Source: Nocardia niigatensis NBRC 100131 (GTDB lineage: Bacteria; Actinomycetota; Actinomycetes; Mycobacteriales; Mycobacteriaceae). From it: 64,000 bases of DNA. Position 1 is the stretch's first letter, and every line of letters starts with the position of its first letter. The stretch is from assembly GCF_000308655.1 (NCBI RefSeq), contig NZ_BAGC01000005.1, forward strand, positions 1 through 64,000, written 5' to 3'. Positions 1 to 8,770 of this stretch are shown here, piece by piece. The notes beneath the pieces were generated by a model. It did no database searches, was not told the origin of the DNA, and saw nothing but the letters and a program-made list of their open reading frames with translations. A program made the translations under genes and the position numbers.

Positions 1-2
1 CC

Positions 3-410
3 GCCGTCTGCGCCTCGCCGCTGCTGCTCCTGCTGATTCCGCCGCCCGCGCCCGAAGCGCCGTCGGTGCCGCTGGAGATCCCGCAGCCGCCGGCCGCGCC
101 GCGGGCGCCCGTCATGGTCGTCCCGGCAGCCGTGCCCGCACCAGCCCCGGAGGTCGCGCCCGCCGCGCCCCCGCCTCCGCCGCCACCCGCGCCGGCCCCC
201 GCTCCCATACTGGCCCAGCCGAATCCGGATGTGAAGCCGACCTCGAACAACACCCCGCTGCCGCCGTGGAAGCCACTGTCGGTGATCGGCGGGCTGATCG
301 CCATGGCGCTGGCGGGCACCGGCTCGGGCGCGGTCAGCTTCCAGAGCGCGTCCGCGGCCCAGGCGCGCGTCGACGCCGCCCGCGCGGCTTTCTTCGGACC
401 GAGGGTATGA
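3..410 (+). CDS. Proline-rich membrane protein, 5'-truncated
   Basis: The frame is open to the left edge, so the true start lies outside the window; the first in-window Leu-run (residues about 6-11) looks like the end of a signal or membrane segment. It is followed by about 60 residues rich in Pro and Ala (runs of PPPPPPP and APAPAPA), typical of an extended cell-wall-spanning linker, then a second hydrophobic stretch near the C terminus (SVIGGLIAMALAG) and a short basic tail. Function is not recognisable. It ends 10 nt before the metalloprotease gene and is probably co-transcribed with it. Codon use is normal high-GC. The call as a coding region is reasonably safe; topology (two membrane segments around a Pro-rich loop) is inferred. 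Confidence 0.55.
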   Translation, partial: AVCASPLLLLLIPPPAPEAPSVPLEIPQPPAAPRAPVMVVPAAVPAPAPEVAPAAPPPPPPPAPAPAPILAQPNPDVKPTSNNTPLPPWKPLSVIGGLIAMALAGTGSGAVSFQSASAAQARVDAARAAFFGPRV

Positions 411-420
411 GAGGACCGCG

Positions 421-933
421 ATGACCGGGAGCAAGGCGCATAGCATCGGGTCCTACCGCCGGGTGGCCGCCGCGGTGGACGCGGTGTGCGCGGTAGCGGC
501 CGATTTCGACGCCACCGATCTGGAGGAGGTGGTGCTCGCCATCTCGGCGGAGCGCCGCCGCCCCATCGAGATCGCCAGTGCCCAACTGGGTCCGGGCGTG
601 TGCGGCCAGCGCCGCAGCTATCCGGACCGGGACGTGATCGTGCTGGCGCAGGCGCTGCCCAGTCGCGAGCACACCCTCGCGCACGAGCTGGGGCATATCG
701 TCTTCGACCATCCGGGCGAGGCGGCGACCGAGGTGGTACTGGAGGCCAGCGACGATCTCATCGCCTACATGCTCAGCCAGCGCGCGCATCAGAAGGCCGT
801 CGATCTGGGCGACGACGAGCAATGCGAGTGGGAGGCGGAGACTTTCGCGAGCATGCTCATGACCCGGCTGCGGGTCTTCAACAGCCGGGGCGCGGGCGTC
901 TCGGTCCTTCGATTCGACGAGGCGCTGGGATGA
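421..933 (+). CDS. ImmA/IrrE-like zinc metalloprotease
   Basis: A 170-residue protein with the zinc-protease motif HELGH at residues 88-92, preceded by a hydrophobic strand (DVIVLAQALP) as in the ImmA/IrrE (COG2856) family; a further acidic residue-rich segment (ECEWEAE-like, about residues 138-143) could give the third zinc ligand. ImmA/IrrE proteins cleave or inactivate a partner XRE repressor; here the partner could be the EspR-like XRE protein 1.7 kb downstream, with the DUF6545 membrane protein between them. That three-gene set recurs in actinobacteria as far as I recall. It lacks an N-terminal HTH, so it is a stand-alone protease. The ATG lies 10 nt after the preceding stop with a GAGAGG ribosome site overlapping that stop. 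Confidence 0.75.
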   Translation: MTGSKAHSIGSYRRVAAAVDAVCAVAADFDATDLEEVVLAISAERRRPIEIASAQLGPGVCGQRRSYPDRDVIVLAQALPSREHTLAHELGHIVFDHPGEAATEVVLEASDDLIAYMLSQRAHQKAVDLGDDEQCEWEAETFASMLMTRLRVFNSRGAGVSVLRFDEALG

Positions 934-1024
934 CCGGGGCAGGCCCCGGAGGCGTCGCTCCTCCTCCCCGCGCTTGCTCGCGTAACCACGTGGGGGCTCT
1001 CGGTTGTCCCCGAAAGGATGCAGC

Positions 1025-2053
1025 ATGACCTTCTGGGTGGTGGCCATGCTGGTGTGGATGGCTTCGGGTGCACGGGTCGGGCGCGTGCTGGTGAAACCGG
1101 CGACGACCGCGCGGGTCGCGATCGTGATCGCGGTCGCCGCGGTGGCGCTGGCGGTGACCGTCGGCGTGCCGGAAATCGGTCTGGCCGTTGACCATCTGGT
1201 TCCCGGCGGGGTGCACGGCCAGTGGCTGGGAGACCGGGTGGTGACCGCGGCGTGGATCATGTTCGCCACCGCCACCTCGGTGGTGGCGGCCGCGGCGTGG
1301 CCGGTGGTGTCGCGCCGCAATCTGCGGCAGATCGGCATGATGATCTACGCCGGGGGCGCGATCGCCATGATCCTGACGCTGGCCTGGTCGATCACCTTCG
1401 GCTGGGCGATCGTGCTGCTGGAGTGTGTGTTCATCGTGATCACCGGTGTGCGCAACCTGGATTGGACCACCCTGGGCCGCGGCATCGCGCTCTACACCAC
1501 CGGTACCGCGGTGGTCGGCGCGCTGGCGGCGATGTCCATGCGCAGAGCGATGAGCGACGAGCCGATGCCGAATCCGGGTGACGAGGGCTGGTTCTGGCCG
1601 ATGTGGCAGCTCGCGGCCATGCTGATCGCGATCGGCGCGGTGTGGATCGTGATCGAGCTGTGGTGGCGAGCGCGGGTGCTGCTCAAACAGATTCGCACCC
1701 TGCACCGGGTCCTGATCTCACGGTTCCCGGAGGTGGTGGCGCACGAGCAGACCGGTTCGGGCACCCAGCTCAAGGCATCCGATCAGGTCGCGCAGATCAT
1801 GGACGCGCTCTACCTGCAGTCCGGTGGCGGGGTGGAGCTGGCCGCTGCGGGTGCGCCGCCGGTCTCGGTGGCCGAGCGCGCGCAGCGGGTGGCCGAGTGG
1901 GCGCGGAATCCGTTCGGGGAGTTCATGATCGACGGCCGCTGGATCTCGCCGCCGGCGGGGGTCAGTCCGCGTGGCTGGGTACAGGCCATCGCTCGCGCCT
2001 ACGACGCGACGGCCGCGTCGCCGAGCGCGATCCGGGGTTCCGCGCGACGGTAG
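1025..2053 (+). CDS. Seven-helix membrane protein, DUF6545/MAB_1171c-like
   Basis: A 342-residue protein with seven predicted membrane helices in the first two thirds (for example WVVAMLVWMASGA at the N terminus and LAAMLIAIGAVWIVIELWW as helix 7) and a soluble C-terminal region of about 110 residues containing RFPEVV. This architecture matches the MAB_1171c-like putative transporter family with a DUF6545 tail; the transported substrate, if any, is unknown. I chose the ATG at 1025 rather than the upstream ATG at 1004 because a GAAAGGA ribosome site sits 6 nt before it and because the protein then begins directly with helix 1. The pairing with an ImmA/IrrE protease and an EspR-like regulator suggests a membrane-signal-protease-repressor unit (inference). 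Confidence 0.7.
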   Translation: MTFWVVAMLVWMASGARVGRVLVKPATTARVAIVIAVAAVALAVTVGVPEIGLAVDHLVPGGVHGQWLGDRVVTAAWIMFATATSVVAAAAWPVVSRRNLRQIGMMIYAGGAIAMILTLAWSITFGWAIVLLECVFIVITGVRNLDWTTLGRGIALYTTGTAVVGALAAMSMRRAMSDEPMPNPGDEGWFWPMWQLAAMLIAIGAVWIVIELWWRARVLLKQIRTLHRVLISRFPEVVAHEQTGSGTQLKASDQVAQIMDALYLQSGGGVELAAAGAPPVSVAERAQRVAEWARNPFGEFMIDGRWISPPAGVSPRGWVQAIARAYDATAASPSAIRGSARR

Positions 2054-2515
2054 TCATTACTCTTCCATTACTATTCGAGAGCGCGGCGCATTACCCGTCG
2101 GCAGGCTCCTGAGTTGATCACGCGGAGATCACCGACCCAATTGCGATCTTGTCGCAAATGCGCAAGTCCCGCACTGCGCGTGATTGCCAAGGGCGTGGCA
2201 TTCCGGCGGGCCCTGCACGATGAGACTTCGTATCCGAGGTTTCGTCTCATCGAACCCGTCGTGCGTAGTACGGGACTTTGCTTGTCAGTCGATGTTGTCA
2301 CTCTTGCTTGTCGCGCTAGGTGCTTTGAGGCGAAACGCGCACCTCGCACAAAACGACATAGTGCACAAAACAACTCATTAGACGGGCCGGCTGCACCCGG
2401 TCGGCGTAATGCCAGGTTTGTGCACAGTGCACCAGCGCAGGGGTCTACGCCACATGGCCTCAGCGGGCTGAGACCGGTGCAACATCCATCGCTCGAACCG
2501 AATGGTCCGACAGGA

Positions 2516-2546
2516 CACCGGCACTGCCCTGCAAGCAGTGCCGGTG
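2516..2546. repeat. 11-bp perfect inverted repeat (hairpin)
   Basis: CACCGGCACTG and CAGTGCCGGTG are separated by 9 nt. It lies 41 nt beyond the EspR-like gene's terminator hairpin in the direction of that gene's transcription, has no T-run on either strand, and could be a second stop hairpin or a protein-binding site. Confidence 0.6.
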
Positions 2547-2587
2547 ACCCGCCTATGTCGAGTCCGGAGCGGGCCCTGTAACAAACC

Positions 2588-2623
2588 AACACAGTGCGGC
2601 CTCCGAGCCAGCCGCACTGTGTT
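2588..2623 (-). terminator. Rho-independent-like terminator of the EspR-like gene
   Basis: A perfect 13-bp stem (AACACAGTGCGGC and its complement) with a 10-nt loop begins 15 nt after the stop of the regulator gene. On the minus strand it is followed by GGTTTGTTACAG, a weak T-rich tail, as is common in high-GC actinobacteria. Confidence 0.75.
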
Positions 2624-2638
2624 GCTCTGTGGCAGGGC

Positions 2639-3055
2639 CTATTCCGTGCCGTCCGGAGGAATTTCGGGCAGCCCTTCGCTGGCCCGCAACTTCTCCGCCA
2701 TAGAGGTGAGGAGGTTCTGAGATTCTTCGGAGAGGTCGAACGCCCTACTCGACAGACGACGAAGTCCGTAGCCCTGCAGCTGGGACAGCAGCTCGAGATC
2801 GTGATCGATCTTCGCCGCATAGATGTCGTTGAAGAAGTAGTCCGGCTTGACCTTGAAGAACTTTGCCAACGCTGCCACCGTCTCATCCGACGGGTTCGTG
2901 CGCTGTCCCGACCGCAACTGCGACAGATACGGTTTCGAGATCGGATGGCCGGAGGCCGTCAAGGCAGCCGCCACCTCTGCGTTCGTGTGCGGCTTACGCC
3001 CCGGGGGATGCACGGTTTCGAACAGCTTGTTCAGCCGCGCCGCGAAATCAGCCAT
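2639..3055 (-). CDS. EspR-like XRE-family DNA-binding regulator
   Basis: A 138-residue protein very close in layout to M. tuberculosis EspR (132 aa): an N-terminal segment FAARLNKLFETVHPPGR, a helix-turn-helix at about residues 23-56 (SKPYLSQLRSGQRTNPS as recognition region) and a helical C-terminal dimerisation half. EspR is a nucleoid-associated regulator of ESX-1 and lipid genes; whether this copy is the orthologue or one of the paralogues common in Nocardia cannot be decided here. It is preceded by a 358-bp gap with a GATACGTATC palindrome and followed by a strong hairpin. Context with the ImmA/IrrE-like protease and the membrane protein suggests a local regulator that the protease could control (inference). 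Confidence 0.8.
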   Translation of the reverse strand: MADFAARLNKLFETVHPPGRKPHTNAEVAAALTASGHPISKPYLSQLRSGQRTNPSDETVAALAKFFKVKPDYFFNDIYAAKIDHDLELLSQLQGYGLRRLSSRAFDLSEESQNLLTSMAEKLRASEGLPEIPPDGTE

Positions 3056-3413
3056 TGTGAGCCGCCCAATTCCCTTCGCTGTACTAACAGTCGTTATCTC
3101 GGATACGTATCATTGATATTAGCGGCTCAGTAACTGAAAACCTACGCCTGATTCGCGATTTCCTTGAAGCTTCTAGGCGGTGATCCGCTTCACCCCGTGT
3201 GGCTTGGGCGTTTGCGGGCTCGCCCCACGGCTCTTGCCGAGGGCTTAAGAGCCCCGGTTCTGGCCCGTCGCGAGGGTCTTCCTGGACGGGCCTCGGGTAG
3301 CCAGAAGATAGCTGACATCTCATCCTCTCGTCTGTACCGGTGATTGTGTGGCGTACGCCACGTTTCACGGCCGGACGGATGAACGTTCAACCTGGCCGAA
3401 AATCATTGAGGGA
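3056..3413. other. Promoter region of EspR-like gene and fadA5 3' flank
   Basis: 358 bp without a supported gene. The part next to the regulator is AT-richer and carries the perfect palindrome GATACGTATC at 3102-3111, about 47 nt upstream of the regulator's ATG, a candidate auto-operator. A small GGGCT-TAAG-AGCCC hairpin lies at 3241-3254. I see nothing else that is structured. Confidence 0.5.
3102..3111. promoter_or_regulatory. Candidate operator upstream of EspR-like gene
   Basis: The 10-bp perfect palindrome GATACGTATC lies in the AT-rich promoter region of the minus-strand regulator. Autoregulation is common in this family; the site is a candidate only. Confidence 0.35.
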
Positions 3414-4595
<1,182 letters not shown>

Positions 4596-4602
4596 TTAGA
4601 AC

Positions 4603-4616
4603 TGCAACGAGTTCGC
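4603..4616. promoter_or_regulatory. KstR operator, fadA5 (near consensus)
   Basis: TGCAACGAGTTCGC matches the established mycobacterial KstR consensus TnnAACnnGTTnnA at seven of eight fixed positions (last base C). It sits 22 nt before the fadA5 start codon. Confidence 0.55.
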
Positions 4617-4691
4617 AACCAGTAACGTAAGCCTGTTCCGGACTAATACCTAGTCCCTTCTCTTGTTTTACCTCCTGTGCTTCAATAGCGG

Positions 4692-4705
4692 TAGAACGTG
4701 TTTCA
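4692..4705. promoter_or_regulatory. KstR operator, cyp125 (exact consensus)
   Basis: TAGAACGTGTTTCA matches TnnAACnnGTTnnA at all eight fixed positions and ends 21 nt before the cyp125 start. Together with the following G it is identical over 15 bases to the site in front of the PKS gene at 33568. Confidence 0.85.
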
Positions 4706-4726
4706 GTTGGTCAAAGGAGACTGCTG

Positions 4727-5983
4727 GTGGTTGACACTGCAGCCCGGCCCGATGTGCCGGATGGATTCGATGTCACCGACCCGGAAATGTGGGCGCACCG
4801 GGTCCCGGTCGAAGAACTCGCCGAACTGCGCCGCAGCGCCCCCATCTGGTGGAACCCGAAGTCACCGGAGGTCGGCGGCTTCACCGACGACGGCTTCTGG
4901 GTGCTCAGCAAGCATGCCGACGTCAAGACCGTCTCGCGCCGCGACGACGTGTTCTCCACCTATGAGAACACCGCGATCCCGCGGTTCCAGGACGACATCA
5001 CGCGCGAGCAGATCGATCTGCAGCGCTTCGTCCTGCTGAACAAGGACGCCCCGGAGCACACCAAGCTCCGCAAGATCATCTCCAAGGGCTTCACCCCGCG
5101 CGTCATCAACGGCCTGCGCGCCGAGCTGACCGCCCGGGCCGAGGCCATCGTGAAGGCCGCCGCCGCGGCCGGCACCGGCGACTTCGTGGAGCAGGTGGCG
5201 GCCGAGTTGCCGCTGCAGGCCATTGCCGAACTGATCGGCGTGCCGCAGGAAGACCGCATGAAGCTGTTCAAGTGGTCCAACGACATGACCAGCTACGACG
5301 ATCCGGACAGCGACGCCGATCCGGTGGTCGCCTCCACCGAGATCCTCGGCTACTCGTACCAGATGGCCGAGGCCCGCCGGGCCTGCCCGGCCGACGACAT
5401 CGTCACCCAGCTCATCAATGCCGACATGGACGGCGAGGCGCTGCTGCCCGAGGAATTCGGCTTCTTCGTCATGATGCTGGCCGTCGCGGGCAATGAGACC
5501 ACCCGCAACGCCACCACGCACGGCATGATCGCCTTCATGGAGAACCCGGACCAGTGGGAGCTCTTCAAGAAGGAGCGGCCCAAGACCGCCGCCGACGAGA
5601 TCATCCGCTGGGCCACCCCGGTCAGCTCCTTCCAGCGCACGGCGCTCGAGGACGTGGAAGTCGGCGGCGTGCAGATCAAGAAGGGGCAGCGGGTCGTGCT
5701 GTCCTACCGCTCGGCCAACTTCGACGAGGAGGTGTTCGAGGATCCGTACACCTTCAACATCCTGCGTGATCCGAACCCGCACCTGTCCTTCGGCGGCACC
5801 GGCGCGCACTTCTGCATCGGCGCGAACCTGGCCCGGCTCGAAATCGAGATCATCTTCAATGCCATCGCCGACCACATGCCCGACATCTCCAAGCTCGGGG
5901 ATCCGCGACGGCTGCAATCCGGCTGGCTCAACGGCATCAAGGAATTCCAGGTCGACTACAAGACCTGCCCCGTGAAGCACTGA
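4727..5983 (+). CDS. cyp125: Steroid C26(27)-monooxygenase CYP125
   Basis: A 418-residue cytochrome P450 with the CYP125 features: I-helix AGNETTR, K-helix EIIRWATP, and the haem loop FGGTGAHFCIGANLAR with the haem-ligand Cys at residue 363. The segments NKDAPEHTKLRKIISKGFTP and GWLNGIK are as in M. tuberculosis CYP125A1. The enzyme oxidises the terminal carbon of cholesterol or cholestenone to the 26-oic acid, the first step of side-chain breakdown. The start is GTG at 4727, 6 nt after the ribosome site AAAGGAGA; the KstR operator lies just upstream. It is divergent from fadA5 and ends before a strong bidirectional hairpin. Redox partners are not adjacent, although fdxD lies 16 kb away in the same regulon. 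Confidence 0.93.
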   Translation: MVDTAARPDVPDGFDVTDPEMWAHRVPVEELAELRRSAPIWWNPKSPEVGGFTDDGFWVLSKHADVKTVSRRDDVFSTYENTAIPRFQDDITREQIDLQRFVLLNKDAPEHTKLRKIISKGFTPRVINGLRAELTARAEAIVKAAAAAGTGDFVEQVAAELPLQAIAELIGVPQEDRMKLFKWSNDMTSYDDPDSDADPVVASTEILGYSYQMAEARRACPADDIVTQLINADMDGEALLPEEFGFFVMMLAVAGNETTRNATTHGMIAFMENPDQWELFKKERPKTAADEIIRWATPVSSFQRTALEDVEVGGVQIKKGQRVVLSYRSANFDEEVFEDPYTFNILRDPNPHLSFGGTGAHFCIGANLARLEIEIIFNAIADHMPDISKLGDPRRLQSGWLNGIKEFQVDYKTCPVKH

Positions 5984-6043
5984 GCCACAGATGATTTGAT
6001 CCGCCCCGTCCTTCCCTCTCACTCCTCGGGGCGGAGAGAAGAG

Positions 6044-6076
6044 AAGCGGGCGACTGGATAATCCAGTCGCCCGCTT
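6044..6076. terminator. Bidirectional terminator between cyp125 and the ltp operon
   Basis: A perfect 15-bp stem (AAGCGGGCGACTGGA and its complement) with the 3-nt loop TAA, lying between convergent genes. T-rich sequence (CTTCGTCTTTC) follows on the plus strand. Confidence 0.8.
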
Positions 6077-6101
6077 CGTCTTTCAGTTCTTGCCCGACCG
6101 C

Positions 6102-6140
6102 CACTGGTGTCCCGCCTGCGACGCAGACGGGACACCAGTG
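6102..6140 (-). terminator. Terminator of the ltp3/SnoaL-like operon
   Basis: A stem of 19 bp with one mismatch and a single central base, starting 2 nt after the minus-strand stop codon at 6143. Its core CCCGCCTGCG...CGCAGACGGG resembles the hairpin after fadD19 at 12708-12737. Confidence 0.7.
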
Positions 6141-6142
6141 TT

Positions 6143-6559
6143 TCAGCGAGGCTTCAGAGTCGACATCGCACGCTCGGTCTCCCAGAAGGCGCGCAGGGCC
6201 AGGATCTTCCCGTCCTCGTCCACCTTGTAGGTGAAAACGCCTTCCGCGTCGACGATGTGGCCGCCCATGGTGGTGCGGATGCGCCCGGTGTAGGCCACCT
6301 CGCGCCCGCAGGCGAAGGAGTCGTCGAAGAGGAACTCGATCGACTCGGTGCCGGCAATCGCCTTGTCCCAGAAGGCCGCGATGGCCTCGGCGCCACGGTG
6401 CCCGACGCCCTCGGGGTCGAAGAAGGACGGCCCGATGGGGTCCTCCACGATCCCGTCGGCGGCGAACAGCGCCACCCAGGCGTCCTTGTTCTTGGCGCGG
6501 ACCGCGGCCTGCGACGCCGCGCCCGCCACCCGGGCCGGATGTTCGGTCGTGGTGGTCAC
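6143..6559 (-). CDS. SnoaL-like / ketosteroid-isomerase-fold protein
   Basis: A 138-residue NTF2-fold protein (WVALFAADGIVEDPIGPSFFD, then FWDKAIA and GRIRTTMGGHIVDAEGVF), resembling SnoaL-like and steroid delta-isomerase proteins. The start is GTG at 6559, overlapping the ltp3 stop as GTGA, which fixes the frame and shows translational coupling. Upstream in-frame codons would run deep into ltp3 and are rejected. The catalytic Asp pattern of true delta-5-3-ketosteroid isomerase cannot be confirmed by eye, so the exact reaction is unknown; its place at the end of the ltp4-ltp3 operon suggests a role in sterol intermediate processing, such as isomerisation or hydration of a side-chain or ring double bond. 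Confidence 0.75.
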   Translation of the reverse strand: MTTTTEHPARVAGAASQAAVRAKNKDAWVALFAADGIVEDPIGPSFFDPEGVGHRGAEAIAAFWDKAIAGTESIEFLFDDSFACGREVAYTGRIRTTMGGHIVDAEGVFTYKVDEDGKILALRAFWETERAMSTLKPR

Positions 6560-7722
6560 GGCTGCTCGCTCCCGACGACCCACATCGAGAAGTACTGCGA
6601 GCCACCGCCGTACGCGTGGCCGTAGGCCTTGCGGGCGTTCTCCACCTGGTAGTCGCCGGCTCGGCCCATGACCTGCTTGGCGGCCTCGGCGAAGCGGATC
6701 ATGCCGGAGGCGCCGATCGGGTTGGAGGAGAGCACGCCGCCCGACGGGTTGACCGGCAGCTTTCCTCCGATGGCGGTCTCGCCGGCGTCGGTGAGCTTCC
6801 AGCCCTCGCCCTCGGGCATGAAGCCCAGGTTCTCCAGCCACATGGGCTCGAACCACGAGAAGGGGACGTAGATCTCGGCCGCGTCGATCTCCTCGAGCGG
6901 GTTGGTGATCCCGGCCTGCTTCCACAGCGCCTTGGCGGCTTCCTGACCGGCCTGGGGATTCACCTGGTCGCGGCCGGCGTAGGCGAGCGGCTCGGTGCGC
7001 ATGGCGGTGCCGTGCACCCACGCCACCTTCTTGCCCTGCGCCTCCACGGCCTTGCCGGACGCCTCGTCGCCGATCACGATGGCGCAGGCGCCGTCCGAGG
7101 ACGGGCAGGTCTCATCGAAACGGATAGGGTCCCAAAGCATTTGGGACGCCATCACCGATTCCAGGGTGATGTCGGGCTGGTGCAGGTGCGCGAACGGATT
7201 GCGCGCGCCGTTGCGGCGGTCCTTCACCGCGACCATGGCGCCCACGTGCAGCGGCGCGTTGGAGCGGCGGATATAGGCGCGCACGTGCGGGGCGAAGTAG
7301 CCGCCCGCGCCCGCGCCGACCGGCATGGTGAACGGCACCGGATTCGACAGCGCCCACATGGCGTTGGACTCCGACTGCTTCTCCCAGGCGATGGCCAGCA
7401 CCTTGCCGTACACACCGGCCTGCACCTGGTTGGCCGCCACGATGGCGGTCGAGCCGCCGACCGAACCGGCGGTGTGCACCCGGAGCAGCGGTTTTCCGGT
7501 GGCGCCCAGGGCATCCGCGAGGAACAGCTCCGGCATCATGGAGCCCTCGAAGAAGTCGGGGGCCTTGCCGACCACCACGGCGTCGATATCGGCCATGGTC
7601 AGGCCGGAGTCCACCAGGGCGCGGTCGATGGCCTCGCGGACCATGCCCGCCATGGATACATCCGACCGTTTGGTCACGTGATGGGTCTGTCCGGTGCCGA
7701 GCACCGCGGCGGGGAGTGTCAT
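6556..7722 (-). CDS. ltp3: Thiolase-like lipid-transfer protein Ltp3 (sterol aldol lyase type)
   Basis: A 388-residue SCP-x-type thiolase-fold protein very similar to M. tuberculosis Rv3523 (Ltp3): AVLGTGQT at the N terminus, VVVGKAPDFFEGSMMPEL, AWEKQSESNAMWALS, ETCPSSDGACAIVIGDE and GHAYGGGSQYFSMWVVG. Proteins of this group lack ordinary thiolase chemistry and, with a DUF35 partner, act as retro-aldol lyases in sterol side-chain degradation; Ltp3 and Ltp4 are known in rhodococci for C24-branched (plant) sterols. It overlaps ltp4 by 4 nt upstream (ATGA) and the SnoaL-like gene downstream (GTGA). Expression is expected from the KstR-controlled promoter near 9746. Confidence 0.9.
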   Translation of the reverse strand: MTLPAAVLGTGQTHHVTKRSDVSMAGMVREAIDRALVDSGLTMADIDAVVVGKAPDFFEGSMMPELFLADALGATGKPLLRVHTAGSVGGSTAIVAANQVQAGVYGKVLAIAWEKQSESNAMWALSNPVPFTMPVGAGAGGYFAPHVRAYIRRSNAPLHVGAMVAVKDRRNGARNPFAHLHQPDITLESVMASQMLWDPIRFDETCPSSDGACAIVIGDEASGKAVEAQGKKVAWVHGTAMRTEPLAYAGRDQVNPQAGQEAAKALWKQAGITNPLEEIDAAEIYVPFSWFEPMWLENLGFMPEGEGWKLTDAGETAIGGKLPVNPSGGVLSSNPIGASGMIRFAEAAKQVMGRAGDYQVENARKAYGHAYGGGSQYFSMWVVGSEQP

Positions 7723-8753
7723 CGTGCCTCCATGGTGGCAACCAGGTTCTGCTGCAGCGCGGGGCCAGAACTGGCATGTGCCAGTGCGCGATTCGCGGTG
7801 CCGTTGATGATTTCGGTGGCGGCGAAGCCGATGCGCTCGAGGCCCGCGGCGAACATCGGATTGCCCGACAGCGGACCGCCGGACGGATTGATCCGGGTGC
7901 CGCCGTTCAGGCCGATGGCCTGCTTCAGGATCAGTTCCTCGTGGCTGAACTGCGCGTGCAGCTCGGCGACATCGAAGCCGGTCGCGTCACCGCCGGTGAC
8001 GGCGTCGGCCGCCTTCTTGGCCGAGGCCGAGACCGTCAGGTCGCGCGCGCCCAGCACCGGGGTGTCGATGTAGTGGGCCATGCCGGTCAGCCAGGCCGGA
8101 CGCTCGCACAGCTCGCGGGCGCGATCGCCCACGGCCAGCACGATGGCGGCCGCGCCGTCGGTGATGGGGGCGATGTCATGGGCGCGGAACGGATCGGCGA
8201 CCTTCGGTGCGGCCAAAAGCTTTTCGGCATCCGCGCCGGTGCTGCGAGCGGCCACCGCGGCCATCTCGGCCTCGGTCCAGCGGCCCGCGTCCAGGCCCGC
8301 GCGGGCCTGCAGCCCAGCGATGGACACCGAGTCCGGCCACAGCGGCGCGACCAGGTACGGGTCGGTCTGCAGGGTGAGGATCTGCCGCAGGGTGCCGGCC
8401 GAGGACTTGCCGAAGCCGTACACCAGCGCCGTCTCCGCCTGCCCGGAGCGCAGTTTCACCCACGCCTCGTACAGCGCCCACGCCGCGTCCATCTCCACGT
8501 GCGACTCGTTGATCGGCGGCACCGCGCCGATGGAGTCGATGGCCGAGATGAACGAGAAGGCGCGTCCGGCAAGGTAATCCGAGGAACCGGAGCACCAGAA
8601 GCCGATATCGGAGACCCCGATGCCGAGCTTGCCGTAGAGCTCCTGGAAGCAGGGCGCGAGCATCTCGACGCCATTGGTGGTGCCGAAGGTCTCCGGCACG
8701 TGCGGCGCGTGCGCGAAGCCCACCACCGCGATGTCGGTTGCTGTGTTACTCAA
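7719..8753 (-). CDS. ltp4: Thiolase-like lipid-transfer protein Ltp4 (sterol aldol lyase type)
   Basis: A 344-residue thiolase-fold protein corresponding in size and position to M. tuberculosis Rv3522 (Ltp4). Recognisable parts are DIAVVGFAHAPHVPET, WCSGSSDYLAGRAFSF, NPSGGPLSGNPMFAAGLERI and AHASSGPALQQN with the His expected at the active site. It is the first of the pair ltp4-ltp3, overlapping ltp3 by ATGA, and follows the double-DUF35 gene by 17 nt. It probably forms an aldolase complex with Ltp3 and/or the DUF35 protein, by analogy with the Ltp2-ChsH2 complex; which subunit is catalytic is not visible here. Confidence 0.88.
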   Translation of the reverse strand: MSNTATDIAVVGFAHAPHVPETFGTTNGVEMLAPCFQELYGKLGIGVSDIGFWCSGSSDYLAGRAFSFISAIDSIGAVPPINESHVEMDAAWALYEAWVKLRSGQAETALVYGFGKSSAGTLRQILTLQTDPYLVAPLWPDSVSIAGLQARAGLDAGRWTEAEMAAVAARSTGADAEKLLAAPKVADPFRAHDIAPITDGAAAIVLAVGDRARELCERPAWLTGMAHYIDTPVLGARDLTVSASAKKAADAVTGGDATGFDVAELHAQFSHEELILKQAIGLNGGTRINPSGGPLSGNPMFAAGLERIGFAATEIINGTANRALAHASSGPALQQNLVATMEAR

Positions 8754-8770
8754 GGTATTTCAGCGCCTCT

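Larger units (their letters stand above)
2054..2638. other. 585-bp gene-free region with four inverted repeats
   Basis: No convincing gene. It holds four perfect inverted repeats: TTGCGA/TCGCAA (2141-2157, 5-nt spacer), CGATGAGAC/GTCTCATCG (2218-2252, 17-nt spacer), CACCGGCACTG/CAGTGCCGGTG (2516-2546, 9-nt loop) and the regulator's terminator at 2588-2623. A short A/C-rich island with TTTGTGCACAGTGCAC-like words lies around 2345-2435 and is lower in GC than the flanks. The open frames seen here lack the expected codon bias, so I do not call any of them. Confidence 0.6.

Noticed and set aside
421-933. Prophage or phage-remnant regulator (ImmA-like protein)
   Set aside because: No integrase, phage structural gene or attachment repeats nearby; the neighbours are a membrane protein and an EspR-like regulator typical of chromosomal actinobacterial sets.
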